Below are positions 1 through 5,192 of a stretch of 5,192 bases of DNA, in pieces. Numbering within the stretch: the stretch's first letter is position 1; every line of letters starts with the position of its first letter. The position numbers were made by a program, and so were the translations under genes. The notes beneath the pieces were generated by a model, which had not been told where the DNA came from, made no database searches, and saw nothing but the letters and a program-made list of their open reading frames with translations. The DNA is from Pseudomonadota bacterium. Lineage in GTDB: Bacteria; Pseudomonadota; Alphaproteobacteria; Sphingomonadales; Sphingomonadaceae. The stretch spans positions 1 to 5,192 of the forward strand of contig JAEWCK010000194.1 in assembly GCA_023390675.1 (NCBI GenBank), given 5' to 3'.

Positions 1-1095
1 ATAGGGGCTCGGCGGGTTGGACTTGGCCCAGGGGACGACCGCGCCCTTCTTGATCGAGAGATCGTGGTTGGGGACGACGAGATCCTCGTCGAACACGAGC
101 TTCTCGCCGAGGCCGTCGCAGGAGGGGCAGGCGCCCTGGGGGGCGTTGAACGAGAAGAGCCGCGGCTCGATCTCGGCGATGGTGAAGCCCGAGACGGGGC
201 AGGCGAACTTTTCGGAGAAGACGATGCGGTTTTCGGGAATCCCCGCATTCTTCATTCCCCCCTCCCGCTTGCGGGAGGGGTCGGGGGTGGGCTCGCCGGT
301 CTCGGCGACAAACTGCTGGGATGCTTCGCGGACAGCCCCACCAGCCCCTCCCGCAAGCGGGAGGGGAGCGGGACCGTCCACCAGGTCGACATAGGCCAGG
401 CCCTCGGCGAGCTTGAGCGCCTGCTCGAAGCTCTCGGCGAGGCGGGTGGCGATGTCGTCGCGGACGACGAGGCGATCGACCACGACTTCGATGTCGTGCT
501 TGTACTTCTTGTCGAGCGCGGGGGCTTCCTCGATCAGCCAGGTCTCGCCGTCGATGCGGACGCGCTGGAAGCCCATCTTCTGCCACTCGGCGAGCTCCTT
601 GCGGTACTCGCCCTTGCGCCCGCGCACGACGGGGGCGAGGAGGAGCAGGCGGGTGCCCTCGGGCAGCGCGAGGACGCGGTCGACCATCTGGCTGACGGTC
701 TGCGCGGCGATCGGCAGGCCGGTGGCGGGCGAATAGGGCACGCCGACGCGCGCCCAGAGCAGGCGCATGTAATCGTAGATCTCGGTGACGGTGGCGACGG
801 TCGAGCGCGGATTGCGGCTGGTGGTCTTCTGCTCGATCGAGATCGCGGGGCTGAGGCCCTCGATATGCTCGACATCGGGCTTCTGCATCAGCTCGAGGAA
901 CTGGCGGGCATAGGCGCTCAGGGATTCGACGTAGCGGCGCTGGCCCTCGGCATAGATGGTGTCGAAGGCGAGCGACGATTTGCCCGAGCCCGACAGGCCG
1001 GTGATCACCGTCAGCGTGTCGCGCGGGATGTCGATGTCGACGCCCTTGAGATTGTGCTCGCGCGCGCCGCGGACGGAGATGGTGGTGAGGGGCAT
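1..1095 (-). CDS. uvrA: UvrABC excision nuclease subunit A, N-terminal part (cut by window edge)
   Basis: UvrA is the ATP-dependent damage-recognition subunit of cytoplasmic nucleotide excision repair; it dimerises and loads UvrB on damaged DNA. The minus strand reads MPLTTISVRGAREHNLKGVD from an ATG at 1095-1093, with an in-frame TAG 12 bases upstream that fixes this start. Visible landmarks are Walker A GLSGSGKS (residues 33-40), AEGQRRYVESLSAYARQF, the Q-loop region EGLSPAISIEQK, the UvrB-binding stretch (about 115-240) and the start of the first zinc module (C299, C323, C326). The position equivalent to the second E. coli cysteine is S302. Residues about 242-280 are an unusual Pro/Gly/Arg-rich insertion encoded by two inverted palindromic repeats (259-366), followed by normal UvrA sequence MKNAGIPENRIVFSEKFACP. 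The frame stays open to base 1; the ABC signature, second zinc module and second ATPase half lie outside. No Shine-Dalgarno precedes the ATG. Identity is certain from motif density. Confidence 0.98.
   Translation of the reverse strand, partial: MPLTTISVRGAREHNLKGVDIDIPRDTLTVITGLSGSGKSSLAFDTIYAEGQRRYVESLSAYARQFLELMQKPDVEHIEGLSPAISIEQKTTSRNPRSTVATVTEIYDYMRLLWARVGVPYSPATGLPIAAQTVSQMVDRVLALPEGTRLLLLAPVVRGRKGEYRKELAEWQKMGFQRVRIDGETWLIEEAPALDKKYKHDIEVVVDRLVVRDDIATRLAESFEQALKLAEGLAYVDLVDGPAPLPLAGGAGGAVREASQQFVAETGEPTPDPSRKREGGMKNAGIPENRIVFSEKFACPVSGFTIAEIEPRLFSFNAPQGACPSCDGLGEKLVFDEDLVVPNHDLSIKKGAVVPWAKSNPPSPY
259..280 (+). repeat. Palindromic repeat copy 1
   Basis: Perfect 10-bp arms CCCCTCCCGC and GCGGGAGGGG are separated by TT. 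On the coding (minus) strand the copy encodes about residues 272-279 of UvrA, around DPSRKREG. The sequence can fold into a very stable hairpin by itself or pair fully with copy 2. Confidence 0.9.
345..366 (-). repeat. Palindromic repeat copy 2 (inverted)
   Basis: The same 10-bp arms are separated by AA on the plus strand, so this copy is the exact inverse of the one at 259-280. On the coding strand it encodes about residues 244-251 of UvrA (PLPLAGGA). Its tail faces copy 1, giving the paired, mirror-like arrangement. Confidence 0.9.
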
Positions 1096-1101
1096 GGGGA
1101 G

Positions 1102-1109
1102 GTTCTAGC
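1102..1109 (-). promoter_or_regulatory. Probable -10 element of the uvrA promoter
   Basis: Read on the minus strand, the bases are GCTAGAAC, fitting the Caulobacter vegetative -10 consensus GCTANAWC at every defined position. A -35 is weak; CTGGAAT, about 15 bases upstream, is the best I see. The element ends 6 bases before the ATG, so initiation about 7 bases downstream would start the transcript at or next to the start codon. That predicts a leaderless mRNA and agrees with the lack of a ribosome binding site. Confidence 0.55.
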
Positions 1110-1116
1110 TTTGTTC
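1102..1116 (-). promoter_or_regulatory. LexA (SOS) operator upstream of uvrA
   Basis: The plus strand reads GTTC-TAGCTTT-GTTC, an exact match to the alphaproteobacterial LexA direct repeat GTTC-N7-GTTC known from Rhodobacter and Caulobacter; on the uvrA strand it is GAAC-N7-GAAC. It lies 6 bases upstream of the uvrA ATG and overlaps the probable -10 element, so bound LexA would block RNA polymerase. uvrA is a classical SOS gene, which supports the call. The site is also 150 bases upstream of the divergent methyltransferase start; an effect on that gene is possible but not shown. Confidence 0.85.
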
Positions 1117-1266
1117 TGATGGGGATTCCAGTGGGGGATGTAGGAACGGCGTGGAGCGGATGCCAGTTGCGGCGTGCGCTCCATTTTGGATGTCCGGAAT
1201 GGGCCAGACACCGCCTGCATTTCGTTTCCGGGGCGATAGGCTGGCCGCCTGCGTCGGGGGCGGGCA

Positions 1267-2721
1267 ATGGATCAGCTATTCTATGGCGACAATCTCGATG
1301 TGTTGCGCGCGCATGTCGCGAGCGAGAGCGTCGACCTGATCTATCTCGATCCGCCGTTCAATTCGAACGCCAGCTACAACATCCTGTTCAAGTCGCCCGC
1401 GGGATCGGGCGCGGATGCGAGCATTGCGGCGTTCGACGATACGTGGAGCTGGGGACCGGCCGCCGAGGAGGCGCTGCTCGACATCACCCAGAGCGGCAAC
1501 CACGCGCTCCACACGCTGATGCAGGCGATGAAGACCTCGATCGGCACCAACGCGATGATGGCCTATCTGGCGATGATGGCGGTGCGGTTGGTGGAACTGC
1601 ATCGGGTGCTCAAGGACACCGGCAGCCTCTACCTCCACTGCGATCCGACCGCGAGCCACTATCTGAAGCTGGTGCTCGACGCGGTGTTCGGCGGGCGCAA
1701 TTTCCGCAACGAAATCGTCTGGTGCTATCACAAGTGGAGCGTCGCGCAGGGGCAGTTCGTCCGCAATCACGACGTGATCCTCTTCTATTCGAAGCAGGAA
1801 GGATCGCAGATCTTCCACACGCAGTTCCTGCCGCCCTCGCCGGGGACGCTGAAGCGCTGGAAGGGCAAGCGGCAGCAAGCGGTCTTCGAGGACGGTGTGC
1901 GCAAGGCCGGGGCATCGGATGCCGACGCACAGACGGCGATGCCCGACTGGTGGGAGCTGTCGATCCTCAATCCCAACTCCAGGGAGCGTCTCGGCTATCC
2001 CACCCAGAAGCCGCGCGCCTTGCTCGAACGGATCATCGCCGCTTCCTCCAACCCCGGCGACACCGTGCTCGATCCCTTTTGCGGCTGCGGCACCGCCGTG
2101 GACGCCGCGCAGAAGCTCGGGCGGCGGTGGATCGGAATCGACGTCACGCATCTCGCGATCGGGCTGATCGAGAAGCGTCTGCGCGAAGGCTATGGCGAGG
2201 CGGCGGAATTCGAGACGATCGGCGTGCCGCGCGACCTCGCCTCGGCGCAGCGGCTGGCGCATGACGATCCGTGGCAGTTCCAGGCCTGGATCACTTTGAA
2301 GCTCGGCGGCTGGCCGTGGATGGGCGGCAAGAAGGGCGGGGACAAGGGTGTCGATGGCTATTTCTATTATGTCGGCGCGGGCGGGCCTACGCGGACCGGT
2401 GTGATCTCGGTCAAGGCAGGAAACCATGTGAACCCGGGCATGCTGCGCGATCTGTGGGGCGTGATGCAGCGCGATCGCCACCAGCTCGGGCTGTTCGTTT
2501 GCGCTGCGCTGCCGACGCGCGGGATGGAGGAAGAGGCCGCGGCGCACGGGCTGGTCGAGACCGAGTTCGGGCGCTTCCCGGCGATGCAGATCTTCACGCT
2601 CGCCGAGCTCTTCCAGGGCCATCGCCCGAAGCTGCCGCCGTTGGTGAGCCCCAACCGCAAGGCGGCGCGGGTCGAGACGCGGGCGTCGCACCAGCCGGGG
2701 GCGCAGGGAGGGTTGTTTTGA
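1267..2721 (+). CDS. DNA methyltransferase fused to Mrr-like nuclease domain (putative single-chain restriction-modification enzyme)
   Basis: The N-terminal two thirds is an S-adenosylmethionine-dependent amino-methyltransferase (N6-adenine or N4-cytosine, N6_N4_Mtase family). Catalytic motif IV DPPF is at residues 28-31, before the AdoMet-binding motif I DPFCGCGT at 269-276; this order marks the beta class. Other family marks are FDDTWSWG (56-63), GSLYLHCDPTASHYLKL (from 119), NEIVW (148) and RLGYPTQKP (241-249). The variable part at about 155-235 should hold the target-recognition region and looks short. The C-terminal part (about 322-460) resembles the nuclease-like domain seen behind such methylases: GGDKGVDGYFYY with D363, then ISVKAG with K383, then a conserved RDLWGVMQRDRHQLGLFV segment. 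A serine (S381) stands where the acidic residue of (D/E)XK would be, so cleavage activity is inferred. MDQLFYGDNLDVL is a typical family start; GGGGGCGGG at 1256-1264 is a weak ribosome site. It is divergent from uvrA. The target sequence is unknown, and no separate restriction gene is nearby. Confidence 0.93.
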   Translation: MDQLFYGDNLDVLRAHVASESVDLIYLDPPFNSNASYNILFKSPAGSGADASIAAFDDTWSWGPAAEEALLDITQSGNHALHTLMQAMKTSIGTNAMMAYLAMMAVRLVELHRVLKDTGSLYLHCDPTASHYLKLVLDAVFGGRNFRNEIVWCYHKWSVAQGQFVRNHDVILFYSKQEGSQIFHTQFLPPSPGTLKRWKGKRQQAVFEDGVRKAGASDADAQTAMPDWWELSILNPNSRERLGYPTQKPRALLERIIAASSNPGDTVLDPFCGCGTAVDAAQKLGRRWIGIDVTHLAIGLIEKRLREGYGEAAEFETIGVPRDLASAQRLAHDDPWQFQAWITLKLGGWPWMGGKKGGDKGVDGYFYYVGAGGPTRTGVISVKAGNHVNPGMLRDLWGVMQRDRHQLGLFVCAALPTRGMEEEAAAHGLVETEFGRFPAMQIFTLAELFQGHRPKLPPLVSPNRKAARVETRASHQPGAQGGLF

Positions 2722-2803
2722 GTCTTGATCCGGCCTCCATGTTGGAAACAAGATAAGGTGAGGACTAAGCAGTTTATATCGAGCATATTGGCAGTAACTC
2801 AGT

Positions 2804-2809
2804 GGAGGT
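2804..2809 (+). promoter_or_regulatory. Shine-Dalgarno of the small ORF
   Basis: GGAGGT lies 5 bases before the ATG at 2815. It is the clearest ribosome binding site in the window and decides the start: it favours 2815 over the TTG at 2725 and over the in-frame ATG at 2839. Confidence 0.6.
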
Positions 2810-2814
2810 CCGTC

Positions 2815-2976
2815 ATGCGCGAGATTTTGGATGAGTCAATGTCGACAACTGCTTTCGAGGCGACAACTCAGGCAGGAGTACCTTTAGCAACGGTTAGGCA
2901 AGTTGCCATCAAGATAACACGAGGTAACTATCAAGGAAGTTACTTAGTTCCTGTTACAAGTGATATAGAGTTCTAG
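2815..2976 (+). CDS. Small hypothetical protein, 53 residues, in a low-GC patch
   Basis: I do not recognise this protein. It begins MREILDESMSTTAFEATTQA and ends PVTSDIEF before a TAG. It has no cysteine, no obvious membrane segment and no signal peptide; the middle (VRQVAIKITRGNYQGSYLV) could form beta strands. Its support is a good GGAGGT at 2804-2809 and a different base composition from both neighbours (about 45% GC against clearly higher values on each side). It lies 93 bases after the methyltransferase stop on the same strand, so it could be co-transcribed or an independent acquired gene. An upstream TTG at 2725 would give 83 residues but has no ribosome site. It may also be a remnant or a chance ORF. 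Confidence 0.45.
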   Translation: MREILDESMSTTAFEATTQAGVPLATVRQVAIKITRGNYQGSYLVPVTSDIEF

Positions 2977-3335
2977 TTCACGATATGTCCGGAAAATCGG
3001 TAAAATAGACTTGCAAACCGCAGCTGAATTGTTCTCGTTACAGCGAGGGTGGGGTTTATTTTCAGAACTTAACAGCAGCGGGTCACTACTGAGTTTAGCG
3101 AACGATCGGCGAAATGTAGCATTGGCAGGCCAAGCAGTATTCATCTTCGTCGCCTGATCCCGCAAACACGGAAATCTGCCAGCCTGTGCAGGACCCCGCT
3201 TTGCCGCGCGCGCGCTTGCTGATAATCTGCCTGAATTCTGCGTGTTGAGAGACATTCGGGAGATTCGGCAACGGCTTCTCCCACTGGCTCGCGGCGCGCT
3301 CGCCGGCTTCCGGGGGGAAGCTTTGGGGGACACGC
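2977..3335 (+). other. Gene-free stretch upstream of the RTX gene
   Basis: No convincing ORF, RNA gene or strong terminator is seen. The first half stays AT-rich and GC rises from about 3180 onward, before the RTX gene. A short CTCG/CGAG stem (3034-3047) lacks a following T run. GATAAT at 3221-3226 with TTGCCG at 3201-3206 resembles a promoter, but the 14-base spacer is too short to trust. This stretch should contain the RTX gene promoter and 5' leader. Confidence 0.5.
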
Positions 3336-5192
3336 ATGGCGACTATCACCGGCCGGACCGCCGCGCTCGAGCCGATTACTGCAACCGCCGGCGCCGATAC
3401 GGCCGCCATGCCGGGCCGCGACGCCCTTGTCGGCAAGGCCGCCCCGGGCTTGGCCAAAGTGAGCGAGGCGAGCATCATCCCGGCGCTGCCGGCGCGTCCG
3501 GGGGCTCCGAACGCCACGGCCACGGTGGTGCTGACCGGAAATCCCGTTGCCACGATCGCCGCGGGGCAGAGCTACTACGGCGATTCGTTCACCGACCCGA
3601 CCAACGCGGCAACCTATGGCTGGTATTATCGCGCCGGCTGGGGCGCGCCGCTGGTGATCGCAAGCCACGAGTTCGTCTATGACTGGACGCTCGACAATGC
3701 CGGGCTGGTGTGGAGCACTTCCACGATCGACAGCGTCAACGCGGTGTGGGCGGACCATCTGAACAATAGCGGGTCGATCGTCGCCGAGCTGGGAGATTAT
3801 ACCGGCGAGATAACGCCCAACCCGTTCAGGATAGCGCAGGCGGTCATCCTCAACGGATCGACGATCTCGCTGGGGCCGGACCACCCCGCGCTCGTCAACA
3901 GCGGCAGCATCATGGCGCTCGCGCCGTTCAACAATGCGATCGGGATCTACACCTCCTCGGTGCGCGAGACCCTGGTCAATTCGGGTACGATCGCGGCGCA
4001 GGCGGGCGTGGGCTTCGATCCGGCGACGAGCGGCGGCGCGCAGGGCATCCGGATGAACAATGGCGGCTATGTCGTCAATCAGGCCGGAGGGCGTATCCTC
4101 GTCGAGGGCGAGAGCCTCGCTTACGGCATCTATATCGGCCGCGGGTCGCACCCGGCGTTCGACTATGGACCCGAGGTCAACAATGCCGGCCTGATCGAGG
4201 TCGTCTCGACCAATCCCGATGTCCGCTCGATCGGCATCTTCGCAGTCAATCTCGGCGTGACGTTCAACGGCAGCCAATGGATCGAATACGATCATCTGTC
4301 GATCGTCAACAGCGGCACGATCCGGGCGGACATCGCGATCTATGCGCCGTCGGACAAGGACACCAACACCAGCTCGCGGCTGATCAATCCGCAGACGATC
4401 ACCAACGAGGCGACCGGCCTGATCGAAGGCGACATCCAGCTCTATCGCGGCAACGACGTGCTGACCAATCGCGGGACGATCCACGGCACGGTCGACCTCG
4501 GCGAGGACGACGACAAGTATGACGGCAGCCTCGGCACGATCGGCGGCATCGTGCTGGGCGGCACCGGCTTCGACCAGCTGACCGGCGGCGCGGGCGCGGA
4601 CGCGATGCGCGGCGGGCGCGACGGCGACACGCTGACCGGCAATGGCGGCGACGACATGCTGACGGGCGATTTCGGCGACGACCTGATCGACGGCGGCGCG
4701 GGCAATGACGGGCTCTATGGCGGCGTCGGCAACGACACGCTGCGCGCCGCGGGCGGCGACCTTGCCTGGGGCGGGATCGGCAACGACCGGATCGAGACCG
4801 CCGACTACAGCTTCGCCGAGCTGCGCGGCGGCACCGGCAAGGACAGCTGGGTGCTGGCGGCGGGCGCGCGGGCGCTCGACCTCTCGGCGGTTGTCTCCAG
4901 CGGCCGGGTCTCGGGCATCGACACGATCGTCGCCAATGGCGACAAGGTGCTGGTGGTGCACGCGACCGACGTGCCGGCGATCAGCGACGGCCACACGCTG
5001 CGCATCGACGCTTCCGCGAGCGACCGCGTCTATCTCCCCGGCGGCTGGACCCAGACGACGCAGGTCACCGAAGATGGCGTGACCTATATGCGCTACACGT
5101 TCGGCGCCGAGACGGTGCTGGTGCGCACCGGCGCGCAAGTGACGCTCGAGTTTCCGGCGCAGGCGGCGGGCGGGCTCGACGCGGTCGCCGCC
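3336..5192 (+). CDS. Large RTX calcium-binding protein with solenoid-like repeats (3' end outside window)
   Basis: The frame runs 619 codons without a stop to the window edge. The start ATG follows TGGGGGA (3324-3330) and is the only usual start codon after an in-frame TGA at 3246. Residues 1-60 are Ala/Pro-rich with no signal peptide. About residues 119-390 carry roughly nine loose repeats of the form (L/I/V)xN(S/A)G(T/S/L)I, as in LVNSGSI (186), LVNSGTI (213), IVNSGTI (323) and LTNRGTI (376), probably a beta-solenoid. DLGEDDDKYDGS (387) leads into RTX nonapeptides at 408-487, then a C-terminal domain of mixed beta character. RTX repeats bind calcium outside the cell and typically mark type I secretion substrates, whose signal is at the uncleaved C-terminus; that end is not visible here. 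The likely role is a secreted or surface-attached protein, for example an adhesin or matrix protein; no enzyme domain is recognised. No transporter genes are in the window. Confidence 0.88.
   Translation, partial: MATITGRTAALEPITATAGADTAAMPGRDALVGKAAPGLAKVSEASIIPALPARPGAPNATATVVLTGNPVATIAAGQSYYGDSFTDPTNAATYGWYYRAGWGAPLVIASHEFVYDWTLDNAGLVWSTSTIDSVNAVWADHLNNSGSIVAELGDYTGEITPNPFRIAQAVILNGSTISLGPDHPALVNSGSIMALAPFNNAIGIYTSSVRETLVNSGTIAAQAGVGFDPATSGGAQGIRMNNGGYVVNQAGGRILVEGESLAYGIYIGRGSHPAFDYGPEVNNAGLIEVVSTNPDVRSIGIFAVNLGVTFNGSQWIEYDHLSIVNSGTIRADIAIYAPSDKDTNTSSRLINPQTITNEATGLIEGDIQLYRGNDVLTNRGTIHGTVDLGEDDDKYDGSLGTIGGIVLGGTGFDQLTGGAGADAMRGGRDGDTLTGNGGDDMLTGDFGDDLIDGGAGNDGLYGGVGNDTLRAAGGDLAWGGIGNDRIETADYSFAELRGGTGKDSWVLAAGARALDLSAVVSSGRVSGIDTIVANGDKVLVVHATDVPAISDGHTLRIDASASDRVYLPGGWTQTTQVTEDGVTYMRYTFGAETVLVRTGAQVTLEFPAQAAGGLDAVAA
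3690..4484 (+). repeat. Coding repeats for NSG(T/S)I solenoid units
   Basis: About nine degenerate units occur at residues about 119, 142, 186, 213, 246, 281, 323, 355 and 376 of the RTX protein, spaced 21-44 residues apart. The core is hydrophobic-x-N-(S/A)-G-(T/S/L)-I, similar to the repeats of autotransporter-like and other secreted beta-helix proteins. They are recognisable only in protein; the DNA has diverged. Confidence 0.7.
4557..4796 (+). repeat. RTX calcium-binding nonapeptide block
   Basis: Residues 408-487 are a tandem of nine units of pattern GGxGxDxUx: GGTGFDQLT, GGAGADAMR, GGRDGDTLT, GNGGDDMLT, GDFGDDLID, GGAGNDGLY, GGVGNDTLR, a degenerate eight-residue AAGGDLAW, then GGIGNDRIE. 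A further loose unit (GGTGKDSWVL) follows shortly after. This is a parallel beta-roll that folds when calcium is bound. Confidence 0.9.

Larger units (their letters stand above)
259..366. repeat. BIME-like pair of inverted palindromic repeats inserted in frame in uvrA
   Basis: Two 22-bp palindromes (259-280 and 345-366) are exact reverse complements of each other and enclose 64 bases. Each also has a G/C-rich inward-facing tail (TCGGGGGTGGGCT after the first; CTGGTGGGGCT after the second, read on the minus strand), so the unit is a head-to-head pair of REP-type elements, like a BIME. The whole unit sits within the uvrA frame without stop or frameshift and encodes about 37-39 extra residues (about 242-280), read once as PLPLAGG and once as PSRKREGG. 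REP/BIME elements are usually intergenic, so this coding location is notable. The exact insertion edges cannot be set without an uninterrupted relative. Confidence 0.85.

Noticed and set aside
259..366. Reading the palindrome pair as a CRISPR fragment or terminator
   Set aside because: There are only two copies, in opposite orientation, inside an intact reading frame with no T run.
64..1119. 351-codon plus-strand frame across the uvrA region
   Set aside because: It is antisense to unmistakable UvrA sequence and rich in Ala/Gly/Asp/Glu without motifs.
1276..2751. 491-codon open frame opposite the methyltransferase
   Set aside because: It has no recognisable domain and lies antisense to a gene with clear catalytic motifs; composition explains it.
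2725..2814. N-terminal extension of the small ORF from a TTG at 2725
   Set aside because: No ribosome site precedes the TTG, whereas the ATG at 2815 has GGAGGT at good spacing.
2947..2980. Clustered GTTC words near the end of the small ORF as a second LexA site
   Set aside because: Spacing between GTTC copies does not give N7 (one pair is only 2 bases apart).
3034..3047. Small stem CTCG/CGAG as a terminator
   Set aside because: Only 4 bp, with no T run directly after it.
3201..3226. Possible promoter TTGCCG/GATAAT for the RTX gene
   Set aside because: The 14-base spacer is too short for a usual promoter; such matches occur by chance.
3141..5138. Very long open frame (665 codons) on the minus strand, opposite the RTX gene
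   Set aside because: The product is an Arg/Ala/Asp/Val-rich mix with no motifs. The plus frame shows solenoid and RTX repeats, so this is a high-GC antisense shadow.

Overview
The window looks like chromosomal DNA from a high-GC alphaproteobacterium, most likely a sphingomonad. Four things point there: UvrA wording such as FACPVSGFTIAEIEPRLFSFN; a direct-repeat LexA box of the alphaproteobacterial type (GTTC-N7-GTTC); a Caulobacter-like -10 element (GCTAGAAC, fitting GCTANAWC); and the CCCCTCCCGC/GCGGGAGGGG palindrome that I recall as abundant in this class. The assignment rests on motif recognition, not on a search.

Layout. (1) 1-1095, minus strand: N-terminal 365 residues of UvrA, cut by the left window edge and carrying an in-frame insertion of two inverted palindromic repeats. 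(2) 1096-1266: 171-bp divergent intergenic region, with a perfect LexA box overlapping the probable uvrA -10 element. This arrangement implies SOS control and probably a leaderless uvrA mRNA. (3) 1267-2721, plus strand: a 484-residue beta-class amino-methyltransferase fused to a C-terminal Mrr-like/PD-(D/E)XK-type nuclease domain, a possible one-protein restriction-modification enzyme. (4) 2722 to about 3140: an abruptly AT-richer tract (45% GC by hand count over 2761-3120), holding one small ORF (2815-2976) with the best Shine-Dalgarno sequence in the window and no recognisable relatives. (5) 2977-3335: no gene seen. (6) 3336 to beyond 5192, plus strand: a large protein with solenoid-like NSG(T/S)I repeats followed by RTX calcium-binding nonapeptides and no signal peptide, probably exported by a type I secretion system; its C-terminus lies outside the window.

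How it fits together. uvrA is a housekeeping DNA-repair gene under SOS control. The genes to its right look like an accessory segment: a DNA-modifying/cleaving enzyme, an AT-rich patch with an orphan small ORF, and a secreted or surface repeat protein. I see no transposase, integrase, tRNA or CRISPR array. The most notable signals are the palindrome pair inside the uvrA reading frame, the LexA box/-10/start-codon overlap, the methylase-nuclease fusion and the orphan low-GC patch.
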